Below are positions 49,191 through 62,024 of a stretch of 64,000 nucleotides of DNA, piece by piece. The notes under the pieces were generated by a model. It had not been told where the DNA came from. It saw only the letters and a program-made list of their open reading frames with translations, and made no database searches. Every line of letters starts with the position of its first letter. Within the stretch, counting starts at the first letter, position 1. A program made the position numbers and the translations under genes. Source of the DNA: Antilocapra americana (lineage: Eukaryota; Chordata; Mammalia; Artiodactyla; Antilocapridae); contig ML664152.1 in NCBI GenBank assembly GCA_007570785.1, positions 4,512,776 to 4,576,775 of the forward strand, read 5' to 3'.

Positions 49191-49944
49191 ATAACAAGTA
49201 GACAATCTAGTTTGTGGGCAATGAGCATAAACTGACAAGTTGGTTTTTTAAAACAAAAGCAGTCGTCTCACCAGCCCTTTTACACCCAAGTTTGTTTGTC
49301 CATCACTCAGTTCTTGTGGGTGGCCACACACGGATGCCAGCCGTGCTACCTGCCTTTGTTCCTTTCACATTGCATAAAATATTTGAACTCTAAAGTCAGC
49401 TGTCCAAAAGTCAAGAAAAATGAACTGACAGCCTCAGTTCTGGACACAGAACAGTGTTACCGAGTTCAGTGACCCACCTTTCACATCATTTTCTCTCCAG
49501 TTCTTGTTTTTGGAGAGATGGTGGTTTGTGGAGAGTACTGCTATGGTGGGGTCTCCCAGGGGCTCCTGACTTGCTTTACAAACAGCTACACTGTGCAGGG
49601 GCCTCAGCTTTTGGGGTGTGACCCCCGAGACAGCTCTAGGAGACAGCCTCATGGTCTTTCATTGTCAAGTGTGTCCCACACCTCCTGCTGATGCTGTTGT
49701 GAGAGTCAGTTTGCTGAAGAGCCCTAGCCCGTATGTATACATCCCCCTTGGCCTGGTGTATGAAGCAGAAATCGATATTAATGTACCATGTATGGTAATG
49801 TGAATCTATGGGCAGGTTACTTCTTTTCTATAACAGGAAATATCCCGACTGCTTAGAACTGGCTATGTTTTAATATGCCTTGTGCTTTACTCCATTGTAT
49901 TACTGTTGGATGTAGAACGTGTGGAGGAAGGCCTGCTTGATGTC

Positions 49945-49950
49945 AATAAA
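49945..49950 (+). terminator. RIPK4: AATAAA polyadenylation signal of RIPK4
   Basis: A canonical hexamer 1.35 kb after the stop codon, followed within 20-50 bases by a T-rich stretch (tctttttataa near 49987). It is the best candidate for the end of the transcript. Confidence 0.8.
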
Positions 49951-49970
49951 GCTGAGTTCTCTTCCTACTT

Positions 49971-51354
49971 CTCTGAAGCCCATGACATCTTTTTATAAAT
50001 GAGCTCAAACAATCAGATTTCTGCAGACCAGAGGTTGAGGCTGGCACACGTGGTGTGGAGACACCCTTTGGAAGGGCAGCCTGGAGTTGAGGTCAGAACC
50101 AGGGGTGACCCGGCAGCAAACGTTGCCTTGTTACCAACCAGCACAGCCAGGGCAGGGGCCACCCCGCACAGGATCTGCTTGCCGTGTCTGAACCCCAGCC
50201 TTGGAGACGCGGTCCTGTGGACTCGGGCCTCACGACTTTGTTGTCACCCCGTCACCCCTGTGTCTTGTGACTTTGTTGTCACTGTGTCCCCCCTAGAGAC
50301 ACTCCTGCTGCCTCCCTCCGAGCAGAGTTCAGACCCCCAACCGTGACCTGTGTCTCCCTTTCGTTTCTGTGGTTTCCAGACTCCATGTCCAACAACTGTG
50401 ACGATGTTCTGAGCTAGGTGTGAATTTCTTCTGAATCCTTGTTGGGCAGAGGGAGCCTCCCATCAGCTCCTGGTGCTCTTCCTGCTGTACATGGGCCTGG
50501 GTACCACGGGCCCCTGGTTTTCCACCTGAGCGCTCCACACCCAAGTGCTGACTCACCCAGAGTCGCTGTCTTCCAGGTCACTGCGCCTGGTTCCGTTCTT
50601 CAGGGCCTTAGCTGGAGGCATTTCACTGCCAAGCATCAGCTACTTGGGTGTGGCAGATGGTTTGATTCAGGCCTCCTGTTGACACGGCAGCAGAGTGGAA
50701 ACTGGTGTTGGAGAAGCGGACATTCAGCAGGGTCCTTTCCCTGAGCTTTCACTTTGGTGGCCAGCTTATGGAAAACTTTGATCTTAATCCTCAGCAAGAG
50801 TCCCTCCCCGCTCAGCCACCCCTCTTCCACTCCCACTTTCCTCATTCTTTTCCCCTCACCCTCCTCTCTCCCTCCCAGCCTTATCCCCCTCTTATCCTCT
50901 CTCCTCTTGCCTTCCTTTACAATTATCGTATGAGGTCAGGGGGTCAGGATCTGCCATACCAGCACTGGCACGACCTTCCCAGGCATTGGCGCTCCAGGCT
51001 TCCTGTTGTGTCTGTGCACTGACATCGTGATCAGGGACATGCGGCTCTGGTGGGCACTCTTGAGTCAGAGACACCACATGGGCAGTGTACCATGCATTGG
51101 TCTTAGTCATCACTCTGGACCCAATTGGCAAAGAAAAATATGCTGCACCATGATCCAATGTGAACAATGGCTGGATCCAGTGTTCACAAGTGTCACCCTT
51201 CCCCAGTGTTGGTTTCATTAAGGTGCAAGCAGGCTCTATGCACAAAAACGCAAATGGCTCTGGCATCTCCGAGCTTAACCCCAGCCCAGGGATCCCAGTA
51301 GAAAGAAAGTGTTCTCATCGCTGCCCCTCCTCAAACCCCAAATTCAATGTCATT
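49971..51354. other. RIPK4 3' flank, nothing recognised
   Basis: Unique-looking DNA with a C/T-rich run at about 50800-50920. No gene supported. Confidence 0.4.
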
Positions 51355-51586
51355 CATAGAAACTTGGGCTTCCCTGGTGGCTCAGATGGTAAAGGACCTG
51401 CCTGCAAAGCAGGAGATGTGTTTGATCCCTGGGTCAGGAAGATCCCCTGGAGAAGGAAATGGCAACCCACTCCAGTATTCTTGCCTAGGAAATCCCATGG
51501 ACAGAGGAGCCTGGTGGGCTACAGTCCATGGAGTTGCAAAGAGTTGGACACGACTGAGGGACTAACACACACATACATAGAAACTT
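51355..51586 (+). repeat. Young Bov-tA SINE with 11-base target-site duplication
   Basis: The SINE body is 51366-51575. CATAGAAACTT is repeated exactly at 51355-51365 and 51576-51586. Head gggcttccctggtggctcag and tail gttggacacgactgagggac are close to consensus. Confidence 0.93.
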
Positions 51587-51945
51587 ACTTTTTTTCCTCC
51601 CCACATTTTAACTGCTCTTGTGAGAGTGGATGGCATTACAGTTGAAACTGACAACATTTTTTTCTCTTTTGGAGGTGCTCTAGATAAGGGTACATCTTAT
51701 CACTCACAGCATCTCAGAATTGATGTAGTATGGTGGCCGTTCCCCTTAGGAATGGCCTGGCTGTGCCCATTCTGAAGACCAGCTGTGGTGGCCAGGGGAA
51801 GAGAATGCTCTGGACCCCAGACTGGGTCACGTGGTCAATCTTACCCTGAACTTGGGGGTGGTAATTTGCTAAAGGAAAACCAGGACACTCCTGCTGGAAA
51901 GGTGGATTAGAGGCTGGGTAGAGATGATTGCTTCTGGGCAGGAAA

Positions 51946-52450
51946 GCTATGACAAAGCTAGACTATGTGTTAAAAAGCAAAGACATCAGTTTGCTAACAA
52001 AGGTCTGTATAGTCAAGGCTATGGTCTTTCCAGTAGTCATGTACGAATGTGAGTTGGACAATAAAGCTGAGCACCAAAGGACTGATGCTTTTGAACTGCA
52101 GTGCTGGAGAAGACTCTTGAGAGTCCCTTGAAAAATAAGGAGATCAAACCAGTCAATCTTAAAGGAAATCAATCCTGAATATTCTTTGGAAGAACTGAGG
52201 CTGAGCCCCAATAATTTGACCACCTGATGTGAAGAACTGATTCATTGGAAAAGACTCTGATGCTGGGAAAGATTGAAGGCAGGAGGAGAAGGGGATGACA
52301 GAGGATGAGATGGCTGGATGACATCACTGATTAAATGCAAATGAACTTGGGCAAACTCTGGGAGACAGTGAGGGACAGGGAGGTCTGGTGTGTTGCAGTC
52401 CATGGGGTTGGAAAGAGTCTGACATGACTTGGCCACCGAACAACTAACAG
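51946..52450 (+). repeat. BovB 3' portion, 0.5 kb
   Basis: Sense copy from the C-terminal ORF region (a broken frame includes AMVFPVVMYECE) through tgatgctgggaaagattgaa to the tail tctgacatgacttggccacc. Confidence 0.88.
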
Positions 52451-53055
52451 ACACAGGTTTCACCACACAGGGTTCCCCACAAAGAGCCCTCAGAAGAGCT
52501 GGAGCCACCTGGGAACCTGAGATGCCTGTGGAATGTGTGTCTGGGCATCTCAGGAATTGAACAGAAGTCTCCCTGATTCAGGCCCTTCTTGAAACCCCTG
52601 GAAGAATAGCAGGGATGTTATGGAAGGAACACTGGCCTGGTCTTTGGACAGGTACCCAGTGGCTTCCAAGCCACAGCCAGTGGGTCAGAGAGAGTATCTT
52701 GGGGCCACCCACTCAATGCATCAGAGGTGGGGGAGGATCCCCTGTTCCCAGGCTCTGTGAACTCTCATCATATCTGGAGGGAAGAAGAGTCATCCCTAGT
52801 TACTGAGCCTCTGCCCTCTCTAAGCCAAGTTGGACCTAAGAGAATGCCCACCTGAGTGAAGGGGATGAAGCAACCAAGTAACAGAAAGGTGGCTCAGGTG
52901 GCCGCCTCTGCAGGCTGTGGGAGGGAAGAACAATCCAGAACCTCCCAGGTGGCTGTGGGCTGTGATGATGAAGGGGTTACACAAAGATTAAGTGTCCTCC
53001 GTGACCACTGGAAAGTGCTAATATCTGTAATAAAAATGTTTGCACTAAAAGAAGT
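52451..53055. other. No recognised feature
   Basis: Unique-looking DNA. An AATAAA at 53028-53033 has no transcript context. Confidence 0.4.
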
Positions 53056-53057
53056 AA

Positions 53058-53262
53058 CGTGTGTGTGTGCGTGCTCAGTTGTGTCTGACTGTTTGTGACC
53101 CCATGGACTGTAGACTCCTCTGTCTATGGGATTATCCTGGCAAGAATATTGGGGTGAGTTCCATTTTCTTCTTCAAGGAATCTTCCCAGCCCAGGGATTG
53201 AACCTGTGTCTCTTATGTCTCCTGCATTGGCAGGCAGAATTTTTTCCAGCTGACCCACATTT
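53058..53262 (-). repeat. Bov-tA SINE, diverged
   Basis: The plus strand runs from gtgctcagttgtgtctgact to ctcctgcattggcaggcaga. The terminal head has decayed. Confidence 0.85.
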
Positions 53263-53402
53263 TTCAAAAAAGCATTTAGCTGCTGGATGAGGATGAGAAA
53301 ACATTGTAGGAGACAAGCCTGCCTAGGTCAGGAGGCATCCCTGCTGGTCATTTCATACCTACAGGTACTTGCAGGAAAAAAAAATAACTGTATAGTTGTA
53401 TA

Positions 53403-53625
53403 TGGGGTTCCCAGGTAGTTCAGTGGTAAAGAATTTGCCTGCCAATGCAGGAGACCCGAGAGACGCAGGTTCAATTCCTGGGTCAGGAAGATCCCGTGGA
53501 AAAAGAAATGGCAACCCACTCCAGTATTCTTGCCAGGATAATCCCATGGACAGAGGAGCCTGGCGGACTATAGTCCACGGGGTTGCAAAAGTGTGCAGCA
53601 CAACTTAGTGACTAAATAGCAATAG
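53403..53625 (+). repeat. Bov-tA SINE
   Basis: Head ggggttcccaggtagttcag, body tcctgggtcaggaagatccc, and tail gcagcacaacttagtgacta. An 8-base ATAGTTGT flanks both sides as a possible target-site duplication. Confidence 0.87.
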
Positions 53626-54033
53626 TTGTGTGTAGCTCCAGAAGGATGCTTCCAGAGTCTGTGAGGTGCTTCCCCAGAGCATGAGGGTCCTGGTGCTGGG
53701 GGAGGACACTTAGTTTTTAAGACTCGTGTTTGAGTTAGATGCTGCTGCCGCTTGGCTCACAGCCTGAAGGGTTCCTCAAGCCTCGGTGCCTCTGTGGTAA
53801 CCAAAAGGAATGAGGTCTCCTTCCTTCCTCCCTCCCTCCTGAGTCACTGCCTGGGCCAGCCAGGCCACTGGAATGATGATCCCCAGGTGAAGTGGTGCCT
53901 GATGGGGACAGTGAGCATGGCTGATGGGGAGGTGGCCCCTGCTTGAGAGAAAACTGGCTCTCGGGCAGGCTGCGGCCTCCTCCGTAGGCTGTGGCCATGG
54001 GACCTCCTTTTTCTTTGGTCTTTCCTGGGCAGC

Positions 54034-54264
54034 TGTATGTGTGTGCATGTTAAGTCGCTTCAGTTGTGTCTGACTCTGTGACCCCGTGGATTCTAGTTCT
54101 CCTGGCTCCTGGAGAATCCATGGGATTCTCCAGACAAGAATACTGGAGTGGGTTGCCATGCCCTCCTCCGGGGGATCTTTCTGACCCAGGGATTGAACCT
54201 GTGTCCTTTGCATCTCCGACATTGGCAGGTGGGTTCTTTACCACTAGAGCCACCTGAAAGAGCC
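54034..54264 (-). repeat. Bov-tA SINE
   Basis: The plus strand runs from gttaagtcgcttcagttgtg to ttaccactagagccacctga, with a tcctgg duplication in the spacer. Confidence 0.88.
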
Positions 54265-55360
54265 CTGCTAATTAACCAGCCAGCTCCCCAGGAGTCAAGG
54301 CATCTTCCTGCCTGTCCACCTCTCCCTGTGCTTCCTGGAACAAAACCAACTGGATGTGTATAATCTGACATTAAAAATGTCAGTCTTCAAGGGCGAAGGT
54401 ACCAGACTCTGAAAGGCAGCGATAGACACGTGAACGGCTCAGTGCTCTTGCCAGGAGCCCTTGGACTCAGACCTCTCCCTGCCCTGCCCCCGCTCCATCA
54501 AAGACGGGACATGGACGCTGGACACATTTGAACCAGTTGTGCTTGGACCTTGTGACTCTCTATACTCACAAATAGAAACTGCGCCTCCCCTGACCCCTCC
54601 CCCCAGGCCTCTCTCCCTTCTCTCAGCACTCAGCACCTCTAGGCAGGAAAAGCTCTCTGGTCCTGACAGTTAAAGGTCCCGACCCTCCATCATCCTGCAG
54701 AGACACCTACTCATTGTAAGCCCTGGCCCTGCACACAGGGCTTCCAGACTTCAGTTACTAACTCACATTGGGAAGATAAACAGTGAGCCTCTCACAAGAA
54801 AGACACTACCCCCCACCAAAAAAAGAAAAAGAAAGACATCACCCCCAACTAGCCCAACAAGCAGAGAAAACAAAGTATGGAGCAGGGGAAAACTTTAAAA
54901 TCTACAATTATCTCAGAGAGAAAACAGAAGACTTCAAACAAATGGCAAGCGGAACAGGAGTATGTGCGTAAACATTTCAAGAACAGAAACTGAAAATATT
55001 TTAAATGTGATGGGAGAGATGAAACTCTTAAAAGAAGGAAAGAAGGTCAGAATCATTCCAGGAGGCCCAACATCCCAATGAGAGAATGTTCAGAAATAGA
55101 GAAGGAAGCAAAGATGCCCAAAGTAAGCCTCAGCTATAGGAGGCTCATCACACGGTGCTGGGCAGTGTCTGGGTGGACAGCTAGTCAAAGCATGGCACCC
55201 TGAAAGGTCAGAATGGGGATGGAGAGGTGGTGCTAGAAACTTCCAGGGGGTTGCCAGGGTATTGGGGCGGGGGTTCTAAGTCGGTGGCATCAGACTGCTA
55301 GACAACAAAGGGCAAACTAGAAGACAAGAGAACAATGCTGTTAACATTCTAAGGAAAGTG
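54265..55360. other. No recognised feature
   Basis: Unique-looking DNA. Around 54860-55120 the AAAC/GAA-rich text (gagagaaaacagaagacttc) may be an old LINE remnant, but I cannot assign it. Confidence 0.35.
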
Positions 55361-55486
55361 TTTTTCTTTCTTTTTTTGACTGTGCCCAGCAGCATTTGAT
55401 CTTAGTTCTCCGACCAGGGATCAAACCCATGCCCCCTGCAATGGAAGGGCAAAGTCTTAACCACTTAACTGCCAGAGAAGTCCCCT
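55361..55486 (-). repeat. CHR-type SINE
   Basis: The plus strand shows tttttttgactgtgcccagc, accagggatcaaacccatgc and cttaaccacttaactgccag, ending gaagtcccc. Confidence 0.82.
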
Positions 55487-55689
55487 GGAAGGTAGTTTTC
55501 AGTCTAGCACTCCTGTGAATTTTCTCCTTTAACTGTCAACCTGGTTTGTCTTTCCGTCTTTTTCTCTCCCTTCGCTATAGTCTGCATCATTGGCCCCTAA
55601 ATAGTAGCTGTGCCTTCTAGTTGCAGAGTGAAGCTGACTTTGTGAGAATGAGGCTGTGTCTAACCTGTCATTAACTTATCCATTGACAT

Positions 55690-56130
55690 TTTTATTCCAT
55701 TCATTGTATTTTTTATTTCTGAAAATTCTATTTCATTCCTTCTGAATATACCTTTTTTTCCCCCCAGCAGTACCTGGGTTCAATTCCTTGTTTTTACATC
55801 TGTAGTCATTTTAAACATGTTTGTTGAAAGCTATTGTCTGATGGTTCTATTACCTGAGGTTCTTAGGAATCTCATTTCCCTGTTTATGGTGTCTGCTGAT
55901 GGATTGTTTTCTCATGTCTTACAGTTTTGGATTGTGAGCTCATTTTCAGGAGGGCTCTGCCTGTGGGAATATTTTGTGCTTAAGCTGAGGATATGGCTTT
56001 CCTGAGAGACTTTGTGTTTGCAAGATTCTCATTTGCATTGGCAGTCAGTGATTATTTTCATGCTAATCTCAGGGCTTTGTGGGTCCTAGACTATGCAGGT
56101 AGTACACATTTGAATCTCACACCTGAAAAG
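55690..56130 (-). repeat. Possible old L1M fragment
   Basis: The text attttttatttctgaaaattctatttc, aaacatgtttgttgaaagc and tgtctgctgatggattgttttctc follows the order of an antisense L1M internal region as I remember it. Divergence is high. Confidence 0.4.
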
Positions 56131-56204
56131 GACAGGCTTACCATTATAAGTTCTCTAGATTGGTTTTGTTTTTGCTTTTTTTGCTTGGTTTTTTAAACCA
56201 CCCA

Positions 56205-56440
56205 TGGCACAGGCTGACTTCCCTCATGGCTCAGCCGGTAAGGAGTCTGCCTGCAATGCAGGAGTTGTGGGTTTGATATCTCTGGGTTGGGAAGATCCCC
56301 TGGGGAAGGAAATGGCAACCCACTCCAGTATTCTTGCCTGGAAAATCCCATGGACAGAGGAGCCTGGCAGGCTACAGTTCATGGGGTTGCAAAGAGTCAG
56401 ACTGACTGACTTCACTGCTCTCTTCCCTGGCACAGGCTGA
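56205..56440 (+). repeat. Young Bov-tA SINE with 13-base target-site duplication
   Basis: TGGCACAGGCTGA is repeated exactly at 56205-56217 and 56428-56440. The body has head acttccctcatggctcagcc and tail aagagtcagactgactgact. Confidence 0.93.
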
Positions 56441-57005
56441 GATAGATATGTTTCCAGGTCTTCTCTCTTTGTTGGTGGGTAGATATATTCCTTTGGAGGG
56501 AGCCATCAAGGGTCGCACTTGCAACAGCTGCCTTGCATGGGTCCCAGCCTTATCTTGTGTCCTGGGATGTTTGACCCAGCTCCCCAGGTATGGAGACTGG
56601 CAGCTATGTTTACCAGGTTGGTCTTCATTTCTCTCTTCTTCTTTGGTGCCTAGAAACTTTGCTCCCTTTTTTTCTGGTACATTTAGATAGTCATGTAAAG
56701 GGATTCTCACATTTTGTACAACATTTCTAGCTGTGTATTAGGCAAGTCTTCATGTCTGGTCCACACAGGAAAAGGGCAGGTCCAAGCCTATTGACCTATG
56801 CATAGTGATGTACAAACAGTGAATTTAATTTCATTGTGGCTGGTGACATAACCACCCTGTGTGACTGTGGGTGTGGGTGGGGGTGTTATGAAAGGGCTAA
56901 ATCTTCATCTTTTGTAGTCAGAAATGAAGACTTACACAGAAAACACAAATGAACAGCAGTGACCACTTAGGACAAGATGAACACTAATGATCTGAACTTC
57001 AAGCT
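56441..57005. other. No recognised feature
   Basis: Unique-looking DNA without gene signature. Confidence 0.4.
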
Positions 57006-57237
57006 TTTTTTTAAATATATTTATTTATTTGGCTGCCTCCATCTTAATTTCAGTATGCAGGGTCTTTGTTGCAGTACACGGATTCTCTAGTTGTGTTTGG
57101 GCTTCAGAGCATGTGGGCTCAGTAGTTTCGATGCACAGTCTTAGTTGCTCTATAGGACCTTAGTTCCCCAATCAGGGACTGAGCACACCTCCCCTGCACT
57201 GCAAGGAGGATTCTTAACCACTAGACCACTAGGAAGT
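57006..57237 (-). repeat. CHR-2A-like SINE
   Basis: The plus strand shows tttatttatttggctgcctc, ttgggcttcagagcatgtgg, ctataggaccttagttcccc and the end ccactagaccactaggaagtc. Confidence 0.85.
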
Positions 57238-57401
57238 CATGAACTTCGGAACTTGAATGTGGCTGCCCCACTGTGTGAGAGCTGGATTTTGGCAGTGGGC
57301 GATCAGTAACACAGGGGACAGCTGTGTTCGGCTTCCTTGTCTGGAGCTCTTTGCTTAATGCACTGTGTATTTTTACTCATCTGATTAAAAAACACACCAG
57401 G

Positions 57402-57642
57402 AATACTTTGGCCAACTGATGTGAAGAGTCAATTCACTGGAAAAGACCCTGATGCTGGGAAAGGTTGAGGGCAGGAAAAGAGGGCTACAGAGGATAAGAT
57501 GGTTGGATGGGATCACTGACTCAACGAACAAGAGTTTGAGAAACTCCAGGAGATGGTGAAGGAGAGGGAAGCCTGGTGTGCTGTAGTCCATAGTGTTGCA
57601 AAGAGTCGGACATAACTTAGTGACTGAACAGCAACAACAACA
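57402..57642 (+). repeat. BovB 3' end fragment
   Basis: Sense copy: tggaaaagaccctgatgctg, gggatcactgactcaacgaa, and tail gtcggacataacttagtgac, ending in (caa)n. Confidence 0.88.
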
Positions 57643-60279
57643 GGAAGGTGCCTACACATGCTGATTTGCTGATGAGAGGGCCTCAAGGGGCTTGGGAATG
57701 AACAAGGCAGGGTATCTTGGCAGAGACCCATCTCTCTGAAAGATCCCAAGTGTAGGATTCTAGGGGCTCTGCCTAGAATCACTTTTTAAGGCAGCTGTCT
57801 GGAGTTTCAACAGCCATCCAACAAGCGTTCTTCAGCCCTTCCCAAGTGCCAGCGCCTGAGCTAGGAGCTGAGAACCTCTGGGCTTTTTCATGAGGGAGAA
57901 TGAAAAAGGCATACCAGTGATCTCCACGAAATCGACCCTGAAGACTTCTCTATTGACTTGAGATCTCACCCACTGACTTTGTAATTAACCCACACAGATT
58001 TTTCTGTCAACGCAAACCCACCTTCAGAGGCTAATGGTGGCTTCTCAGGATGATGGCATCATCAGGGAACTTTCCTTCTCGTTCTTTCAGCCCCGAGTGG
58101 GAATAATGATGTTCACCTGCCACTGACTAACTGGGTGAGGCTTCACTCATGAGCCTACTCCTCCTGTTCCCCTCCCTCCTCCACCCAGACTCTGCTTGGC
58201 CTCTCTCCGTGGGACGCCGAACCTTGGTCTCTGTCTGAGGCTGACCAGATCTCCTCTAGCTGCCCCGGCATGTGGACCAACCTGGTTATTTCACGTGGCC
58301 CGGGCAGGTGGTGGCAGACTGTGTGGGCCCCACCTCCAACAACACTGCCTGCGGCCTGGCCTGGTGGGTGTTGCCCACCTGCTAGGGCAGGCGGACACAC
58401 CTTCTGCTCCCTTCCTTCACCATCAGAGCGGCCTCAGCATAGAGGGAGAATGGCGTGCAGTCTGGAGACCTGGGTACAAGGCCGGCCCTCTGCTCCTGAC
58501 TATGGGCTGGTGAAGCTATGATGCCTGAAAACTGAATATCCACAGTCCCGTGAACTGTGAACTATTGGTGGTCTACACCCCAAGAGTTGCAAACAGAGAC
58601 TCAGAGAAGTACAAGCACACTTGTGCTCAGAGCAGCTCATTCACAAGCAGCAAGGGGGAAACAGTGCAGGGTCTGTCGGTGGGCACCTGAGTCAACCCAG
58701 CGTCGCATCTCCACACAGTAGTGTGTTATCCAGGAAGGAAGGAAGGAGGAGTGCCCGCTACCGCATGAGTGAACCTCTAAGTCACTACGTCCAGAGGAAG
58801 ACGACAGACACGAAGGTCACAAACTGTGGATTCCACGGATAGGAAATGTCCTGGATGTGGGGGCCGGGCCTGGGGGGAGGGCTGGGGAGAAACTGCTGAG
58901 AGGTCCAGGGTTTTCCTTTGGAGGGAAGGAAACACGGGGTTGAAACACTGTGAATTTGTTAGGTGCTTCCTCAGCTGCCTCTAAAGTGACTAATCTTATG
59001 TTGTATGCATTCATCTCATTACAGTAAAAAAAAAAGGTCCCTCAGCAGAAGCAAGTCCTGCAGCTGCCAGGCCCTGAGCTAATGCCAGCAAGGGGCCACT
59101 TGTTTGCGTTTTTGTCTTCTAGTCCCGCTAAGGACCTGGGCGGTGCCTGGTGTGCCCTTATTTTATGCTGATTTCTGTCTTGCTTTACAATTCACTGCAT
59201 CCCTTTTATAGATGTAATGAAGCTGTGCAGCATGGACATGTCAGACTGAGGCATCCGTTCAGTCCATCTTTTGTTCCTTCCCCTCCTCCGTCGTTTGCAC
59301 AGGCCAAGCTCCCCCCCAAACAGTGTGGGTCACCTCCTGCTCCCCTGGTCACAAAGGGCACCAAGCCCTCTAGCCTCTCTGACACTTGCTCACCTTCCAG
59401 AGGACAGTGGGAGATAGAGGGAGCCAGCCCAGAGGAGAAGGAGAGAGAGGAGGCCTGGAAGTTCCTTGCCTGGGGAGTCAGCCCTCAGGTGGCTAGGTGA
59501 TGGTGTTGGGAGGTCAGGGAGACCAGGAGATCCCTTGCAGATGGGAACAATGGTCCAAAGTGTGTCATGGGCTGGTGTGCTGGGAGTGATCTGGATGCCG
59601 GTCAGAAACGGGGGCTGTGGAGACACGGGCAGCAGCCCATTCTGCCCCTTTTTGGAGTCAGCTAGGCAGTGGCTCAAAACACTGTGGCCCCAGTGTGGGA
59701 ATGGGCCATCCTGGGCTCTTCCCAACAAGTAGGACAAGCTCCTAGGACCAGGCCTCATGGGCTGGAGAGTTGGGCTTGGGGCCGGGGAGGCTGTCCAAGG
59801 GCCCCCACCCCCAGCCTGCCCTCCACCATTTCCATCCTGGCTGGCAGGGCTCCCTCCCTAGGGAAATCTCCATAGTGGGACCCGTACATGAACATCCACT
59901 CACAGGACACATCTTCTTGAGGCAGAGGCCTCTCAGGCTGTGGGCCCCCAGAGCTGCACTTTGGAACAATTCTGAAACAGCAAAACAGAAATGCTCCCAA
60001 GGAATCAGAGGAGACCTGGCTGTTGCAGAGCCCTGTGTGGGTGCCGGGCTGGGTGGAATTTCCTGGTGATTATTGGTGGTGGCAGTAATGATCTCCACAC
60101 CCTGGCTGGCCCATGAAGGAGGAGCTGGGGGAGCTCTGTGGGCTCTGCCAGTTGTTTGGCCCAAATCTGGCCCCTCCAGAAAGCTTCTCCCAGCCCCAGT
60201 CGAGCCTGGGGGCTGTGTGTCTGATGCTTGTCAGCTTCTCCTGGTCTTGGGGGAGGGAGCAGGCCTGATACACCCTTCT
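57643..60279. other. No recognised feature (2.6 kb)
   Basis: Moderately GC-rich unique-looking DNA. A (GGAA)n run lies at about 58733-58749 and an A-run at about 59026. No gene, and open frames lack family features. Confidence 0.4.
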
Positions 60280-60670
60280 ATACAGAAAAACAAAACAGTG
60301 AATGTGGAAATGTGTAAATTAAGAGATTTATCATGAGAATTTGCTCATGAGATTATGGAGGCTGGCAAGTCCCCCCAGAAAAAAAGTCCTATTGGGTTGA
60401 CCAGATGGCTGGAGACCCAGCTAAAGTCCAAAGGTCATCTGCTGCAGTAGCCCTCTTCAGAAGAAGAAGGCAACCTTTTGTGATGTTGGGTTCTTTGGCT
60501 GATGGGGTGAGGCCCAGCCACACCACAAAGGGCAATCTGCTTTACTCCAAGTCCACCGATTTAGATGCTGATCCATCCAAAAGCACTCTCACAGTAACAT
60601 CTGGAAAAACATTTGGCCGTATGTCTGGGCACCATGGTCCAGCCAAGCTGATGCATAGAATGAAATGTTA
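60280..60670. repeat. Ancient interspersed repeat, family unassigned
   Basis: The sequence gattatggaggctggcaagt, agggcaatctgctttactcc, caagtccaccgatttagatg and ctgggcaccatggtccagcc is a combination I recognise as recurrent in mammalian genomes. I cannot name the family with confidence. Confidence 0.4.
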
Positions 60671-61599
60671 CATTCTCCTCACCCTTACCAGCAGCCCTGG
60701 GTGCTGGAGCCCCCTCAGCATCACTAGGTTCCCACGGAACCCTGTTCAGTTGGGTGAACGTCACTGTCCCCACCTTGCATCCAGGTAAACTCACAAGACT
60801 GAAGATATTGGCTTCCCCAGGGATGCAGGGTGGCCTGGCAGTCCCCCTAGGGACCTGGACCACGCATCCTCTCTGGAGATGAAACATCAGGAGGGAAGAG
60901 GTTAATGCAGACAACCACAGCACCGCCAAGGACGCCAAGTTACAGGAAACCGCTTCTGCTGATCTGGCCACATTCTTCATTCATTCATCAAAGGCAGCAA
61001 CGGCCTGCTGAGACCTGCCACAGGAAATCATCACCTCAACCTACCTGTACACACCTTCCTGGGGTGGCCTCCCTATCATCCTTTCTCACAATTCAGTTCT
61101 CCCTCGACCTTCAGCCCTGGGAATGATTCCCTGTGGTCCCAAGTCCCCTTGGAGGGGGGCTTCCAGGATGACCTGAGTCAGAGCATCACAGCCAGGGACC
61201 AACTTCCCTGACCATGTTGGTTAAAACCAAAGCCAGTGTCATCACTCCCAGGGGACAAGGAAGATCCTGATTAAGTGGGGATGGGAGTGTGTATGCTAGA
61301 CTGCAACCTTAGAGATGAAAAGATCAAGGCCCCAGAGAGGTGAAGCTATTGTCCAAGATCACTTTTTAATATCCCAAATATTGCATGAGATATTCTTATA
61401 ATAAAAGTTAGCCATAATATGGTTTATTAATTTTTATTAAAATGTACTAGTCTCAATTTTACTAATGGTTTTAAATTTTGAAAATGATTTACAATTTTTT
61501 GCATAAGTATACCCCAAATATTGCATGGGACTTACAAAAAATGATGACTAGCTCTCAAATGTTTATAATTTATACTTGAACTTCATTACTTATGACTGT
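60671..61599. other. Mostly unrecognised; small MIR-like piece at 61308-61362
   Basis: The short block gatgaaaagatcaaggcccc, agagaggtgaagctattg resembles the MIR 3' core. The remainder to 61599 is AT-rich and unassigned. Confidence 0.4.
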
Positions 61600-61912
61600 G
61601 TGTATGTGTGAAAGTCACTCAGTCGTGTCCAACTCTTTGTGACCCAGTGGACTATACAGTCCATGGAATTTTCCAAGCCAGAATGCTGGAGTGGGTAGCC
61701 TTTCCCTTCTGTAGGGGATCTTCTCAACTCAGGGATCAAACCCAGGTCTCCCACATTGCAGGCAGATTCTTTACCAGTTGAGCCACAAGGGAAGCCCAAG
61801 AATACTGGAGTGAGTAGCCTTTCCCTTCTCCAGTGGATCTTCCTGACTCAGGAATCAAACTGAGGTCTCCTGAATTACAGGTGGATTCTTTACCAACTGA
61901 GCTATCAGGGAC
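61600..61912 (-). repeat. BOV-A2 SINE (dimeric)
   Basis: The plus strand runs from aaagtcactcagtcgtgtcc through two head units (agccacaagggaagcccaag near 61781, gagctatcaggga at 61900-61912). Confidence 0.9.
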
Positions 61913-62024
61913 TATTCGTACTAAAAAATTGTTGCTGATCTGAATTTCGCATTTAACTGGGTGCCCTGCATTTTATCTGGCAACCTTACTTACATAACAT
62001 CCTTTTAGTAATTCTTGGTTCTTT

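Larger units (their letters stand above)
48597..49970 (+). other. RIPK4: RIPK4 3' UTR with an embedded ruminant SINE
   Basis: The region runs from the stop codon to about 20 bases past the AATAAA at 49945-49950. No other canonical hexamer is placed more convincingly. The length of about 1.37 kb is approximate because the cleavage point is not visible. A CHR/Bov-tA type SINE sits at about 49034-49190. Confidence 0.75.
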
